From Maribacter litoralis (GTDB lineage Bacteria; Bacteroidota; Bacteroidia; Flavobacteriales; Flavobacteriaceae): a stretch of 64,000 nt of DNA. Of this stretch, positions 26,295 through 34,570 are shown in pieces. The stretch covers positions 558,001-622,000 of the forward strand of contig NZ_QCZD01000001.1 of the NCBI RefSeq assembly GCF_003075045.1, read 5' to 3'. The position numbers and the translations under genes were made by a program. Position 1 is the first letter of the stretch; each line of letters opens with the position of its first letter. The notes beneath the pieces were generated by a model. It was not told the DNA's origin and ran no database searches. It was given only the letters and a program-made list of their open reading frames with translations.

Positions 26295-26951
26295 TTAATT
26301 ATCAGACTTATAACGCTCCAAAATATCATCAATACTCTTTATTGACTTTTGCGTCCAGTCTAATCGCCTTTCCAGCATTTCTGTTTCAGTTAACTTCCAA
26401 TCTATATTTGAAGTTTTCAATTGCGTAGTCAACTGCTGAAGAATGATAGCAGCGGATACAGATATGTTTAAACTCTCGGTAAAACCTACCATTGGTATTT
26501 TTAAAAAAGCATCGGAGTTATCTAACACATATTCGCTCAAGCCTTTTTTCTCGGTACCAAAAAACAAGGCGGTTTTACCGTCTAATTTAAAATCTTGTAA
26601 GAGCGAGCTATCTGCGTGCGGACTCGTGGCCACTATCTTATACCCATTATTCCTTAAAGTATCTATGGCCGTTTCTGAATTTTGATATCTTTCTATATCT
26701 ACCCATTTTTGGGCACCCATGGCAATCTCTTCATCTAAGCGCTTACCGTACTTACCCTCTATTAAATGTGCCGTTTGCACCCCAAAAGACTCACAACTTC
26801 TAACCACGGCACTTGTATTATGCATTTGATATACATCTTCAACAGCTACTGTAATATAATTGGTTCGCTGACTTAAAATTTCTGTAAATCTTTCTTTTCT
26901 ATTTTCTGAAATAAACCCTTCTAAATAGTTTAAAAGCTCCATATCTATCAT
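26295..26951 (-). CDS. trmH: tRNA (guanosine-2'-O)-methyltransferase, TrmH family
   Basis: SpoU-class 2'-O-ribose methyltransferase of 218 residues. The three family motifs are present: DVYQMHNTSAVVRSCESFG (N-terminal, with NxxAxxR), LFFGTEKKGLSE (motif 2) and IPMVGFTESLNISVSAAI (motif 3, the trefoil-knot SAM site). The C-terminal extension with ERRLDW is typical of TrmH, which modifies G18 of tRNA. The start is either ATG 26951 or ATG 26942. Confidence 0.92.
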   Translation of the reverse strand: MIDMELLNYLEGFISENRKERFTEILSQRTNYITVAVEDVYQMHNTSAVVRSCESFGVQTAHLIEGKYGKRLDEEIAMGAQKWVDIERYQNSETAIDTLRNNGYKIVATSPHADSSLLQDFKLDGKTALFFGTEKKGLSEYVLDNSDAFLKIPMVGFTESLNISVSAAIILQQLTTQLKTSNIDWKLTETEMLERRLDWTQKSIKSIDDILERYKSDN

Positions 26952-26998
26952 GCAACCAAGATAAGAAAAGTATATTTTTAAGCTTTATTTTAGTAGCC

Positions 26999-27685
26999 AT
27001 GAAAAATATAGTTGTTTTAACCGGTGCAGGAATTTCAGCCGAAAGCGGATTGAAAACCTTTAGAGATTCTAATGGTTTATGGGAAGGACATGATGTTATG
27101 GAAGTTGCCACTCCAGAAGGTTTTCAAAAAAATCCTGAATTAGTTCTAAAGTTCTATAATCAACGAAGAAGGCAGTTACTTACCGTTGAACCCAATGCCG
27201 CACATAAAGCACTCGCAGAATTAGAGACTTATTTTAACGTAGATATCGTTACGCAAAATGTAGATGACCTTCATGAACGAGGTGGAAGTTCAAATGTGCT
27301 TCATTTACATGGCGAACTATTAAAAGCGAGAAGCGTTAATACTGAAAATGAAATTTTTGAATGCCGAAAAGATATTTTACTGGGCGATACTTGCGTCAAC
27401 GGATATCAACTTAGACCACACATTGTATGGTTTGGTGAGGCTGTACCTATGTTAGAAAACGCAATAAAAATTACTGAAAATGCAGATTGTTTAATAATAA
27501 TCGGTACATCAATGCAGGTTTACCCAGCAGCTAGTTTAATTGATTTCGTTAGTGCAGATACGCCAATTTACTTTGTTGACCCTAAACCAGCAATTTCTAG
27601 CGATGAACGAAGAAATTTAACCGTTATTTCAGAAAATGCAGTAATTGGGGTACCTACTTTGGTTGCTTCCCTAATTGATAGATAA
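26999..27685 (+). CDS. cobB: NAD-dependent protein deacylase, sirtuin family
   Basis: Sirtuin of 228 residues that removes acyl groups from lysines using NAD. Motifs are LTGAGISAESG (8-17), TQNVDDLHERGG (85-96) and the catalytic histidine in HLHGE (H104). FYNQRR provides Y53 and R56, the pair that in CobB and SIRT5 binds succinyl/malonyl groups, so desuccinylase activity is likely. The zinc tetrad is missing: only C122 and C132 remain in that region. The 3' end overlaps the convergent heme-binding gene by 32 bases. Confidence 0.94.
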   Translation: MKNIVVLTGAGISAESGLKTFRDSNGLWEGHDVMEVATPEGFQKNPELVLKFYNQRRRQLLTVEPNAAHKALAELETYFNVDIVTQNVDDLHERGGSSNVLHLHGELLKARSVNTENEIFECRKDILLGDTCVNGYQLRPHIVWFGEAVPMLENAIKITENADCLIIIGTSMQVYPAASLIDFVSADTPIYFVDPKPAISSDERRNLTVISENAVIGVPTLVASLIDR

Positions 27686-28127
27686 TTCTTGTTTGCTTTA
27701 CCCATTCTACCAAATCGTTCATCTGGTTTTCTGAAAGTTTTGCATCTCCATGGGTATAGGTATATTCAGTCAATGGCATTTTACCTTCAACTACCTCCTC
27801 TTCGATCTCTTCTAGCAGATGATCTTTCTTATCTAGGGAATAGGTATCCCATTCAGAAAAATTTAAGTGCTCTTTACCCTCATTTACATGGTTTGCCATC
27901 CAATACGATATTGGTGCTATATTATTATACCATGGATATTTTGTATTATTACTATGGCAATCGTAACACGAATTTTCAAATAGACTTTTAAGTTCTGGTG
28001 TAGGATTCGTTTCTGTGATGAAAACTTTGACATGATTACCTGGAGAAACATTTTTTGTAGGACTAAAAAATTGCATGGCAATAAAAACGACCAAAACAAC
28101 TAGGCTAATTTTTTTAAGTAATTTCAT
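27654..28127 (-). CDS. Heme-binding domain-containing protein (Haem_bd)
   Basis: Protein of 157 residues from ATG 28127 (MKLLKKISLVV); an upstream in-frame start at 28157 is less likely because it precedes the signal helix by 10 residues. A membrane helix or signal anchor (6-20) is followed by SCYDCHSN (CxxCH, covalent c-type heme), YPWYNNIAPISYWMANHV and WDTYSLDKKDHLLEEI, all typical of the Bacteroidota Haem_bd family. It should act in the periplasm as an electron carrier or heme sensor. It overlaps the sirtuin gene tail to tail. Confidence 0.88.
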   Translation of the reverse strand: MKLLKKISLVVLVVFIAMQFFSPTKNVSPGNHVKVFITETNPTPELKSLFENSCYDCHSNNTKYPWYNNIAPISYWMANHVNEGKEHLNFSEWDTYSLDKKDHLLEEIEEEVVEGKMPLTEYTYTHGDAKLSENQMNDLVEWVKQTRIIYQLGKQPK

Positions 28128-28161
28128 TTGTGGGGGAAATAAGGAATAAAGATACAATTTT

Positions 28162-28743
28162 ATGAATAAGCTAGAGCTTTGTGAAGCACTGAATTACGTC
28201 ACAGCTTTAAGGAAAAAACGCAGTAAAATGGCTTCTATTATAGAAGCCGACCAAAAATTGATTCCTATTCTTATAGATATTATCAAAGACGACATAAATC
28301 CGGTATCCTGCAAAGCAAGCTGGATTTTAGAATATGTGGCCAATAAAGATTTACAACCTATTTTATCACATATAAATACTTTTGTAGATGCACTTTCATC
28401 TATCTCTTTAGAATCATCAATAAGACCAGCAGCAAAAATTTGTGAATTATTGGTTTTAAACGAGTTTTCAAATAACAAACTTTCCCATAATCATAAATTG
28501 ACCAACGCTCAACTAAATACAATTACAGAAGTTGCTTTTGATTGGTTGATAGGTGAACACAAAGTTGCGCCAAAAGCTTATTCTATGACCATTCTACTGT
28601 GGTTAGGAAATAGTATAAGTTGGATCCACCCAGAATTAATGCAGATTTTAAAACAAAATTATGAAACTGGTAGCTCAGCATATAAGGCCAGAGCAAAACG
28701 AACACTTAAAATTCTTGAAAAAAGACAACCAAGCAAAAATTAA
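28162..28743 (+). CDS. HEAT-like helical protein next to purB
   Basis: Soluble protein of 193 residues, almost entirely helical by composition, with repeat-like units such as LIPILIDIIKDDINPVSCKASWILEYVA and LWLGNSISWIHPELMQILKQN that resemble HEAT/Armadillo repeats. I recognise no catalytic motif. Similar proteins often precede purB in flavobacteria and are sometimes given purB's name by transfer, although the sequence is unrelated to the lyase. It may be a partner or scaffold. It is divergent from the heme-binding gene with only 34 bases between them. Confidence 0.7.
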   Translation: MNKLELCEALNYVTALRKKRSKMASIIEADQKLIPILIDIIKDDINPVSCKASWILEYVANKDLQPILSHINTFVDALSSISLESSIRPAAKICELLVLNEFSNNKLSHNHKLTNAQLNTITEVAFDWLIGEHKVAPKAYSMTILLWLGNSISWIHPELMQILKQNYETGSSAYKARAKRTLKILEKRQPSKN

Positions 28744-28820
28744 TTTATCAACTTAAAAAAATGATGTAATTAACTCCATAACTATTACTGTATATCGTTT
28801 TAAACTTTAACTCGAATAGG

Positions 28821-28828
28821 TATATTTG
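28821..28828 (+). promoter_or_regulatory. Promoter -7 element of purB
   Basis: TATATTTG matches TAnnTTTG, 25 bases before the purB ATG. purB therefore has its own promoter besides possible read-through from the HEAT-like gene. Confidence 0.5.
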
Positions 28829-28853
28829 CCCCTTATTAATTTAACCATTGTTT

Positions 28854-30197
28854 ATGTCTCTCAATGCATTAAGTGCCATATCTCCAATTGACGGCCGTTA
28901 TAGTTCAAAAACCAATTCATTATCAGCTTACTTTTCAGAAGAAGCGTTGATAAAATATAGGGTAAGAGTTGAAATAGAGTATTTTATTGCTTTATGCGAA
29001 ATTCCATTACCACAACTTTCTTCTTTTGACTCATCGAAGTTTGAAACACTACGAAAAATATACACAGATTTTTCTACTGCCGATGCCCAAGAAATTAAAG
29101 AAATTGAGAGAACAACTAATCACGATGTAAAAGCTGTTGAATACTTTATAAAAAAGGCATTCGATGCTTTGAACATTTCAGAATTTAAGGAATTTATACA
29201 TTTTGGATTAACTTCACAAGACATTAACAACACAGCTATTCCTCTTTCCATTAAGGAAGCTATGAACAATGTATATGTTCCTCAATATTTAGAAGTACTT
29301 GAAAAATTGGAAAAATTGACCAAAGAATGGTCAGATATACCAATGCTTGCAAGAACACATGGTCAACCTGCCTCCCCTACTCGCTTAGGAAAAGAAATTA
29401 TGGTTTTTGTTACCCGTTTAAAAGAGCAGTTTAATTTGCTGAACGATATACCAAGTGCTGCCAAATTTGGAGGTGCTACTGGTAATTTTAATGCACATTT
29501 AGTAGCATATCCTGCCATTGATTGGAAAGCATTTGGTCAAAAATTCGTACAAGAGAAATTAGGTCTTCAACATTCGTTTCCTACCACCCAAATAGAGCAT
29601 TATGATCATATGGCTGCCTTGTTCGATACCTTAAAACGTATAAACACCATTATTTTAGATTTAGATCGCGATTTTTGGACCTATGTTTCCATGGACTATT
29701 TCAAACAAAAAATTAAAGCAGGCGAAGTGGGTTCATCTGCCATGCCACATAAAGTAAACCCTATAGATTTTGAAAATTCTGAAGGAAACCTTGGTATTGC
29801 CAATGCCCTTTTTGAACACTTGGCAGCTAAGCTTCCGGTTTCTAGATTACAAAGAGATTTAACCGATAGTACTGTTCTTAGAAATGTAGGCGTACCTTTT
29901 GCCCATACACTTATCGCTTTTCAATCTACCTTAAAAGGCTTGAACAAATTACTTTTGAATAAAGAGAAATTTGAACAAGATTTAGAGAATAATTGGGCAG
30001 TTGTAGCAGAGGCTATCCAAACGATATTAAGACGTGAAAGTTACCCAAACCCTTATGAAGCGCTAAAAGGTCTTACACGTACCAATGAAAAGATTAACAA
30101 GGATTCAATAGCCAACTTTATAGATACTTTAGAAGTTTCAGATGACATCAAAAACGAATTAAAGCAAATTTCACCTAGTAATTATACCGGAATTTAA
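28854..30197 (+). CDS. purB: Adenylosuccinate lyase
   Basis: Fumarase/aspartase superfamily enzyme of 447 residues that acts twice in purine synthesis: it splits SAICAR, and adenylosuccinate to AMP plus fumarate. Landmarks are SPIDGRY near the N-terminus, TNHDVKAVEYF, HFGLTSQDINNTA, ARTHGQPASPT and the signature loop GSSAMPHKVNPIDFENSEG with the catalytic serine. ATG 28854 (MSLNALSAISPIDGRY) is chosen over a TTG two codons earlier. Confidence 0.98.
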   Translation: MSLNALSAISPIDGRYSSKTNSLSAYFSEEALIKYRVRVEIEYFIALCEIPLPQLSSFDSSKFETLRKIYTDFSTADAQEIKEIERTTNHDVKAVEYFIKKAFDALNISEFKEFIHFGLTSQDINNTAIPLSIKEAMNNVYVPQYLEVLEKLEKLTKEWSDIPMLARTHGQPASPTRLGKEIMVFVTRLKEQFNLLNDIPSAAKFGGATGNFNAHLVAYPAIDWKAFGQKFVQEKLGLQHSFPTTQIEHYDHMAALFDTLKRINTIILDLDRDFWTYVSMDYFKQKIKAGEVGSSAMPHKVNPIDFENSEGNLGIANALFEHLAAKLPVSRLQRDLTDSTVLRNVGVPFAHTLIAFQSTLKGLNKLLLNKEKFEQDLENNWAVVAEAIQTILRRESYPNPYEALKGLTRTNEKINKDSIANFIDTLEVSDDIKNELKQISPSNYTGI

Positions 30198-30240
30198 GGT
30201 TGTTTTAATGCATTAAAAATTTTCTTTAGTCCATATACTT

Positions 30241-30266
30241 CATATCGCCCGTTTAGGGCGATATGC
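30241..30266 (+). terminator. Probable terminator of purB
   Basis: A perfect 10-base stem (CATATCGCCC with GGGCGATATG) closes a GTTTA loop 43 bases after the purB stop. Only a short T-rich stretch (CATTTT) follows, so it is weaker than the others. Confidence 0.55.
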
Positions 30267-30323
30267 ATTTTAGAATGTGCTTCTTATCATATATATTCCA
30301 TTTGAACACAAATCTAAAATTGT

Positions 30324-31205
30324 ATGCAAACAAATTTCTCAGTTGAAGAATCCGTAAGTAATCTATGGGATAAATTAGATGGTTGGCTTGAATCGATCAT
30401 CTTAAAATTACCAAATTTGGCTATGGCGATATTGGTGATGTTTCTATTTTATTTTCTGGCAAGAGGAATACGCAAATTGCTTAAAAGAACTATTTTAAGA
30501 AAAATATCTCAAGTATCCATTCAAGAAATAATCGCAAAGGTGGTATTTGTATCCATTATTTTAATAGGATTTTTTATAGCCCTTGGCGTTTTGGACCTAG
30601 ATAAAGTATTAACCAGCATTTTAGCAGGTGCCGGGGTTGTAGGTCTTGCCATTGGTTTAGCTTTGCAAGGCACATTGAGCAATACCTTTGGCGGACTCAT
30701 ACTTTCATTTATGCCACAGCTAAAAATAAACGACTTTATAACAGCTGATGGTGTTTCTGGCTTTGTAACGGAGATTAGTTTAAGAAACATCATAATTAAA
30801 AAGCCGGACAACAATGTGGTTGTTATACCTAATTCAAAGTTTATAGATAGTTCTTTTACCAATTACTCTATGAACAACAGAAATAGAATATTTGTTAACT
30901 GTGGTGTAGGCTATGAAAGTGACCTTCAAATGGTAGAAGATTTAACGGTAAAAGTTATTGCCGATAATTTTAAGCAAAATGATGGTGAAGATGTAGAATT
31001 CTTTTTTACCGAGTTCGGTGACAGTTCCATAAACTTTATGGTGCGTTTTTGGGCAGATTGTGTTAACGTAAAACAAGAACATGCTGCAAGACATAAAGCC
31101 ATTAAAATTATCAAGAAACACTTTGATGAACGCGATATAAACATTCCGTTCCCAATTAGAACTTTGGACTTCGCAAAAAATAATTTACAGATTGTTAAAG
31201 AATAG
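30324..31205 (+). CDS. Small-conductance mechanosensitive channel (MscS family)
   Basis: Membrane channel of 293 residues. Three helices (about 32-50, 70-88, 95-125) precede the beta domain. The pore-lining helix has the Gly/Ala pattern ILAGAGVVGLAIGLALQGTLSNTFGG, and the MscS beta domain with VVVIPNSKFIDSSFTNYS follows. It releases solutes on osmotic downshock. A second MscS gene lies convergent to it, beyond a shared terminator. Confidence 0.95.
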   Translation: MQTNFSVEESVSNLWDKLDGWLESIILKLPNLAMAILVMFLFYFLARGIRKLLKRTILRKISQVSIQEIIAKVVFVSIILIGFFIALGVLDLDKVLTSILAGAGVVGLAIGLALQGTLSNTFGGLILSFMPQLKINDFITADGVSGFVTEISLRNIIIKKPDNNVVVIPNSKFIDSSFTNYSMNNRNRIFVNCGVGYESDLQMVEDLTVKVIADNFKQNDGEDVEFFFTEFGDSSINFMVRFWADCVNVKQEHAARHKAIKIIKKHFDERDINIPFPIRTLDFAKNNLQIVKE

Positions 31206-31292
31206 AGCTCTTTGTGGTTAGGCGAAGATACCATCGTAAATTTTTGTCTTAAATTTCGAGAAAATCCTCAGAGCTTTAAAAACTCATTTATA

Positions 31293-31326
31293 AAAAAACC
31301 CGTTGAGCAAGTTCAACGGGCTTTTT
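31293..31326. terminator. Bidirectional terminator between the two MscS genes
   Basis: CCCGTTGA and TCAACGGG-type arms form an 8-9-base stem around GCAAG, with an A-run on the left and a T-run on the right, so it serves both convergent genes. Confidence 0.85.
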
Positions 31327-31354
31327 ATTAACTAACTAGACTAAATTATTTATT

Positions 31355-32164
31355 TTATTTATTTATTTGAACTTCATGTGGGTAAGGAATTTCAATACCT
31401 GCACTATCTAGAGCTTTCTTAGTTCCCTCAATAGTTGCGAAGTAAACATCCCAATAATCTTCTGGCTTACAGAAAGGACGCACAGCTAAATTCACCGAAC
31501 TATCTGCCAATTCAGATACGTTAACTGATGGAGCAGGATCTTGTAATACTTGTGGATTTGACTTTAACATTGCCAACAATACTTCTTTTGTTTTCTGTAA
31601 ATCAGATCCGTAATCTACACCAACTGTAGTATCTACCCTAATTTTACCTTCAGCAGTATAATTAACGATGTTTCCATTTGCCATTGCACCATTAGGTACT
31701 ATTGCCAACTTGTTCTCTGGTGTAACCAATTTAGTCGTAAAAATCTCAATTTCCTTTACACTGCCAAGTACACCTTGCGCTTCAATTAAATCTCCAATTT
31801 TATAAGGCTTAAAAATGATCAATAATACACCACCCGCGAAATTGGACAGTGAACCCTGTAATGCCAGACCAATTGCCAAACCGGCTGCTGCAATCACCGC
31901 AGCAAAACTTGTAGTCTCAACACCTAATGTAGATACGACCGTTAAAATAAGAAATACTGTAAGTGCCCATTTTGCTAAATTCAACAAAAACCTTTTCAGC
32001 GACTCATCGTATTGTTGCTTGGTCATACCCTTATTAGCAACATTTATTAATTTTTTTATAATCCATGAACCAATAATATAAATAATTATAGCTCCAATAA
32101 TTTTTGGACCATAGAGTACTATAAAATCAATTCCTTTATCCATCCAAATTTCTGCGTCTTTCAT
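31355..32164 (-). CDS. Small-conductance mechanosensitive channel (MscS family), second copy
   Basis: MscS-type channel of 269 residues with three N-terminal helices. The pore helix FAAVIAAAGLAIGLALQGSLSNFAGG and the beta-domain segment LAIVPNGAMANGNIVNYTAEGKI are clear; the C-terminus (GIEIPYPHEVQINK) matches the YggB-like group closest to E. coli MscS in length. It is more similar to classical MscS than its convergent neighbour. The two probably gate at different tensions. Confidence 0.95.
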   Translation of the reverse strand: MKDAEIWMDKGIDFIVLYGPKIIGAIIIYIIGSWIIKKLINVANKGMTKQQYDESLKRFLLNLAKWALTVFLILTVVSTLGVETTSFAAVIAAAGLAIGLALQGSLSNFAGGVLLIIFKPYKIGDLIEAQGVLGSVKEIEIFTTKLVTPENKLAIVPNGAMANGNIVNYTAEGKIRVDTTVGVDYGSDLQKTKEVLLAMLKSNPQVLQDPAPSVNVSELADSSVNLAVRPFCKPEDYWDVYFATIEGTKKALDSAGIEIPYPHEVQINK

Positions 32165-32272
32165 TTTTTTAATGTTTGTTAGGTTGTTATTTAATTGTTC
32201 TCATTTATTATGACACCAATATTCTTAAATGGTCACATTAAAAATAATGTTAAAGCACACGAAGGGCAAATA

Positions 32273-32300
32273 AAAAACCCGTTACATTACTGTAACGGGC
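32273..32300 (-). terminator. Intrinsic terminator downstream of the DUF4252 lipoprotein gene
   Basis: CCCGTTACA and TGTAACGGG form a 9-base stem around TTAC, followed on the minus strand by a T-run. It lies about 28 bases after the stop at 32328. Confidence 0.85.
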
Positions 32301-32327
32301 TGTATTTAAGACAAATAAAATATATAC

Positions 32328-32867
32328 TTAACTTTTAATTAAATCGCCAAGTTCTTCGAGTCCTTTACCATCAAAATTAGATTTTTCCATTGCCTGTATG
32401 AGTTTTACAAAACTTGCCGGGTTCATATCATCCCCTAATACACGAACCAAAACGAGTCCTTTTTCATCGTTATCTCCATAGATAATAACTTCATCAATGG
32501 TGTCACCATCTTCCTTTAATTGTAAGGTCGCTTTGCCATACGGAGTATTCATTTTCATAAGTTCACTATAATCCGATCCTTTGAGAATGGATTTAATCGT
32601 GTTTTTTTGAACTAAATAATCAGCTTCGTTTTCAGGTTTTTTAGGAAATGCCAATATATTCAGTTTCTTTACCGACGACGCAGCTTCTTTTTCAGCTGCA
32701 CTTAATTCTGCCTGATCTAAATTTAATAGGCTTGAAGGCAAATCAAACGACATAAAATTAGGATTCTCTGCGTTTGCTATATAATACTCTTGTAAACTTT
32801 GTTCTGATGAACATGATGATATGACCAATGTAATGAACATGACCGTCATCCAATATAAGTTTTTCAT
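32328..32867 (-). CDS. DUF4252 lipoprotein
   Basis: Lipoprotein of 179 residues from ATG 32867 (MKNLYWMTVMFITLVISSCSS); a longer frame would translate the preceding terminator hairpin and is rejected. The lipobox VISSC ends the signal peptide. The rest is DUF4252-like: LNILAFPKKPENEADYLVQKNTIKSILK, then SDYSELMKMN and VLVRVLGDDMNPASFVKLIQAM. It diverges from its two neighbours and is the only one of the three with a lipid anchor. Its function is unknown. Confidence 0.82.
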   Translation of the reverse strand: MKNLYWMTVMFITLVISSCSSEQSLQEYYIANAENPNFMSFDLPSSLLNLDQAELSAAEKEAASSVKKLNILAFPKKPENEADYLVQKNTIKSILKGSDYSELMKMNTPYGKATLQLKEDGDTIDEVIIYGDNDEKGLVLVRVLGDDMNPASFVKLIQAMEKSNFDGKGLEELGDLIKS

Positions 32868-32883
32868 ATTCTGCTTTTTTACA

Positions 32884-32913
32884 AAAAGATCTTCCATTAT
32901 CATGGAAGATCTT
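32884..32913 (-). terminator. Terminator between the second and third DUF4252 genes
   Basis: A perfect 12-base stem (32884-32895 with 32902-32913) closes a 6-base loop 15 bases after the stop of the 32928-33470 gene. T-rich sequence follows on the minus strand. Confidence 0.85.
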
Positions 32914-32927
32914 TATTTTTTAATATA

Positions 32928-33470
32928 TTATTTTCCCGATGCTTTGTTCAAATCTTTGGGTAAATCCATTTTACTGGTCAATGTCCCTATTTTATTCAAA
33001 TCTATATCGCCCGTAAGGCTAACTAGAACAGTTTCAAGTTTTCTGCCTTTATGCCCCACTTCAACATTTTCCAAACCGCTAACGAACATTAATAACTCTG
33101 ATACGTGATCTTTCTTTTTACCATCCCTAACATAAAATTTCACGTTTACATCTTTATCTTTTACGCGCATCAACTCTTCTAACTTAGAAGACTTCAAGTA
33201 TTTCTTAACGGTAGAAGACATATCTGCAGATACCGAACTATCCTCCGTCATAAATACCTTTACATTTTTTAATCCGCTAGCTATTTCCATAAACTCTTGC
33301 GCCTCTGGATCGTCGCTAATACTACCTATTTTAGAAACAAGGTCTATCATTCCCTTATTTACTATTACAGACCCAACATTATCCATATCTTCATATTTAT
33401 CGAATACAGATTGTGAAAAACCCATTGCGGGTAAAATTGCCATTAAAAATACTACTGCTACTTTTCTCAT
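32928..33470 (-). CDS. DUF4252 exported protein (middle copy)
   Basis: Exported protein of 180 residues with a signal peptide (1-20, ending MGFSQ). The mature part, FDKYEDMDNVGSVIVNKGMIDLVSKIG, then DDPEAQEFMEIASGLKNVKVFMTED and LEELMRVKDKDVNVKFYVRDG, is the DUF4252 pattern. It is a close paralogue of the upstream gene (33577-34131), sharing DDPEA, VKFYV and ETVLVSLTGDI. A function is not known; such genes commonly sit behind an ECF sigma factor in Bacteroidota. Confidence 0.88.
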   Translation of the reverse strand: MRKVAVVFLMAILPAMGFSQSVFDKYEDMDNVGSVIVNKGMIDLVSKIGSISDDPEAQEFMEIASGLKNVKVFMTEDSSVSADMSSTVKKYLKSSKLEELMRVKDKDVNVKFYVRDGKKKDHVSELLMFVSGLENVEVGHKGRKLETVLVSLTGDIDLNKIGTLTSKMDLPKDLNKASGK

Positions 33471-33576
33471 GATTGTTGATTTTAAATACCTTCCCCTATT
33501 GAGGTTCTGGCGATTGATGAATTATTCTTTTTTATGGTAAGCGTGCCGTTTTAATCACCGACACGCTTATTTTACT

Positions 33577-34131
33577 TTAATTTCCCTTTTGGGCCGCTTT
33601 TCCTAATTGGTCACCACCTGGCAGATCCATTTTGTCGGTCAACTTTGATACCGACCTTAAATTGATGTCCCCTGTTAAGGACAATAGAACAGTTTCCAAT
33701 TTTTTACCATTGACATCTATATCCATATCCTTTAAGCCGGTAACGAACATTAAAAGTTCTTTTACATGATCACTGTCTTTACCTTCTTTTACATAGAACT
33801 TTACATTAGAGCTACCGTCTCTTACTCTCATCAATTCTTCAAAAGCAGAACTCTTTAGCCTATTGGTAACCCAACTATCTACATCTTTTGAGATGGCCGC
33901 ATCTTCAGTGGTAATTACCTTAAAGCTGGTAATTGAATTCACTAGCTCAAAAAATTCTTTTGCTTCTGGATCATCTGAACTAACACTCATTTTACCCAAC
34001 ATCTGAAACATTTTTGGTTGCATGGCAACAAAGGTTACCTTATCATTATCCTCATATTTTTCAAAAATATCTTGGGCAGTGCTAATTACCGGAGCTAACA
34101 CTAAAAGTGCTAATACTAGTATCTTTTTCAT
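33577..34131 (-). CDS. DUF4252 exported protein (first copy)
   Basis: Exported protein of 184 residues; the signal peptide ends near residue 19 (APVISTAQ). The mature sequence FEKYEDNDKVTFVAMQPKMFQMLGKM, DDPEAKEFFELVNSITSFKVITTED and NVKFYVKEGKDSDHVKELLMFVTGL parallels the next gene closely, so the two arose by tandem duplication. It begins one base after the anti-sigma gene and is therefore part of the sigma operon. The role is unknown, probably in the envelope. Confidence 0.88.
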   Translation of the reverse strand: MKKILVLALLVLAPVISTAQDIFEKYEDNDKVTFVAMQPKMFQMLGKMSVSSDDPEAKEFFELVNSITSFKVITTEDAAISKDVDSWVTNRLKSSAFEELMRVRDGSSNVKFYVKEGKDSDHVKELLMFVTGLKDMDIDVNGKKLETVLLSLTGDINLRSVSKLTDKMDLPGGDQLGKAAQKGN

Positions 34132-34132
34132 T

Positions 34133-34570
34133 TTAATTATTTTTCGTTAAAAATTTATTCGTTGTTTTTTCAAATTCTTCTAAATGGTTCAGTTGTTCTG
34201 TACCTTTATTAAAATTCATTGCCAATAAGGCCAAAGCCTCTTTTGCAGATTCAATTTCCTCTGGTGTATACTCATCTGCCAAAGTAACAGGAGGTGGTGT
34301 AGGTTGATAAAAATAAAGACCTACCATAAAGATTGCTATCGCAGCAACGGATGCCCATTTCAAATAATTTTTTCTAGGTTTTAATGGTACCTGCTTTGTA
34401 AAGCGTTCTTCTTTTGCTTTTGTAAAGTAATTGAACAAAGGTGCATGCTGTTCTAAATGTGGAGCAACGTTACCCTCTGTAAAGTACTTTCTAAGTGTTT
34501 CTTCTTCGGCAACCGTGGTGGTAGCTTCAAAATACTTTTCTATTAATTTTTCTATGTTATGCAATTCCAT
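34133..34570 (-). CDS. Probable anti-sigma factor (single-pass membrane protein)
   Basis: Protein of 145 residues. The N-terminal 45 residues (LHNIEKLIEKYFEATTTVAEEETLRKYFTEG) resemble the zinc-finger-less sigma-binding segment common in Bacteroidota anti-sigma proteins. A transmembrane helix spans about 69-86 (LKWASVAAIAIFMVGLYFY), and the periplasmic tail is helical. It overlaps the 3' end of the sigma gene by 14 bases, the classic layout of an ECF sigma/anti-sigma pair. The role is inferred from position and topology. Confidence 0.7.
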   Translation of the reverse strand: MELHNIEKLIEKYFEATTTVAEEETLRKYFTEGNVAPHLEQHAPLFNYFTKAKEERFTKQVPLKPRKNYLKWASVAAIAIFMVGLYFYQPTPPPVTLADEYTPEEIESAKEALALLAMNFNKGTEQLNHLEEFEKTTNKFLTKNN

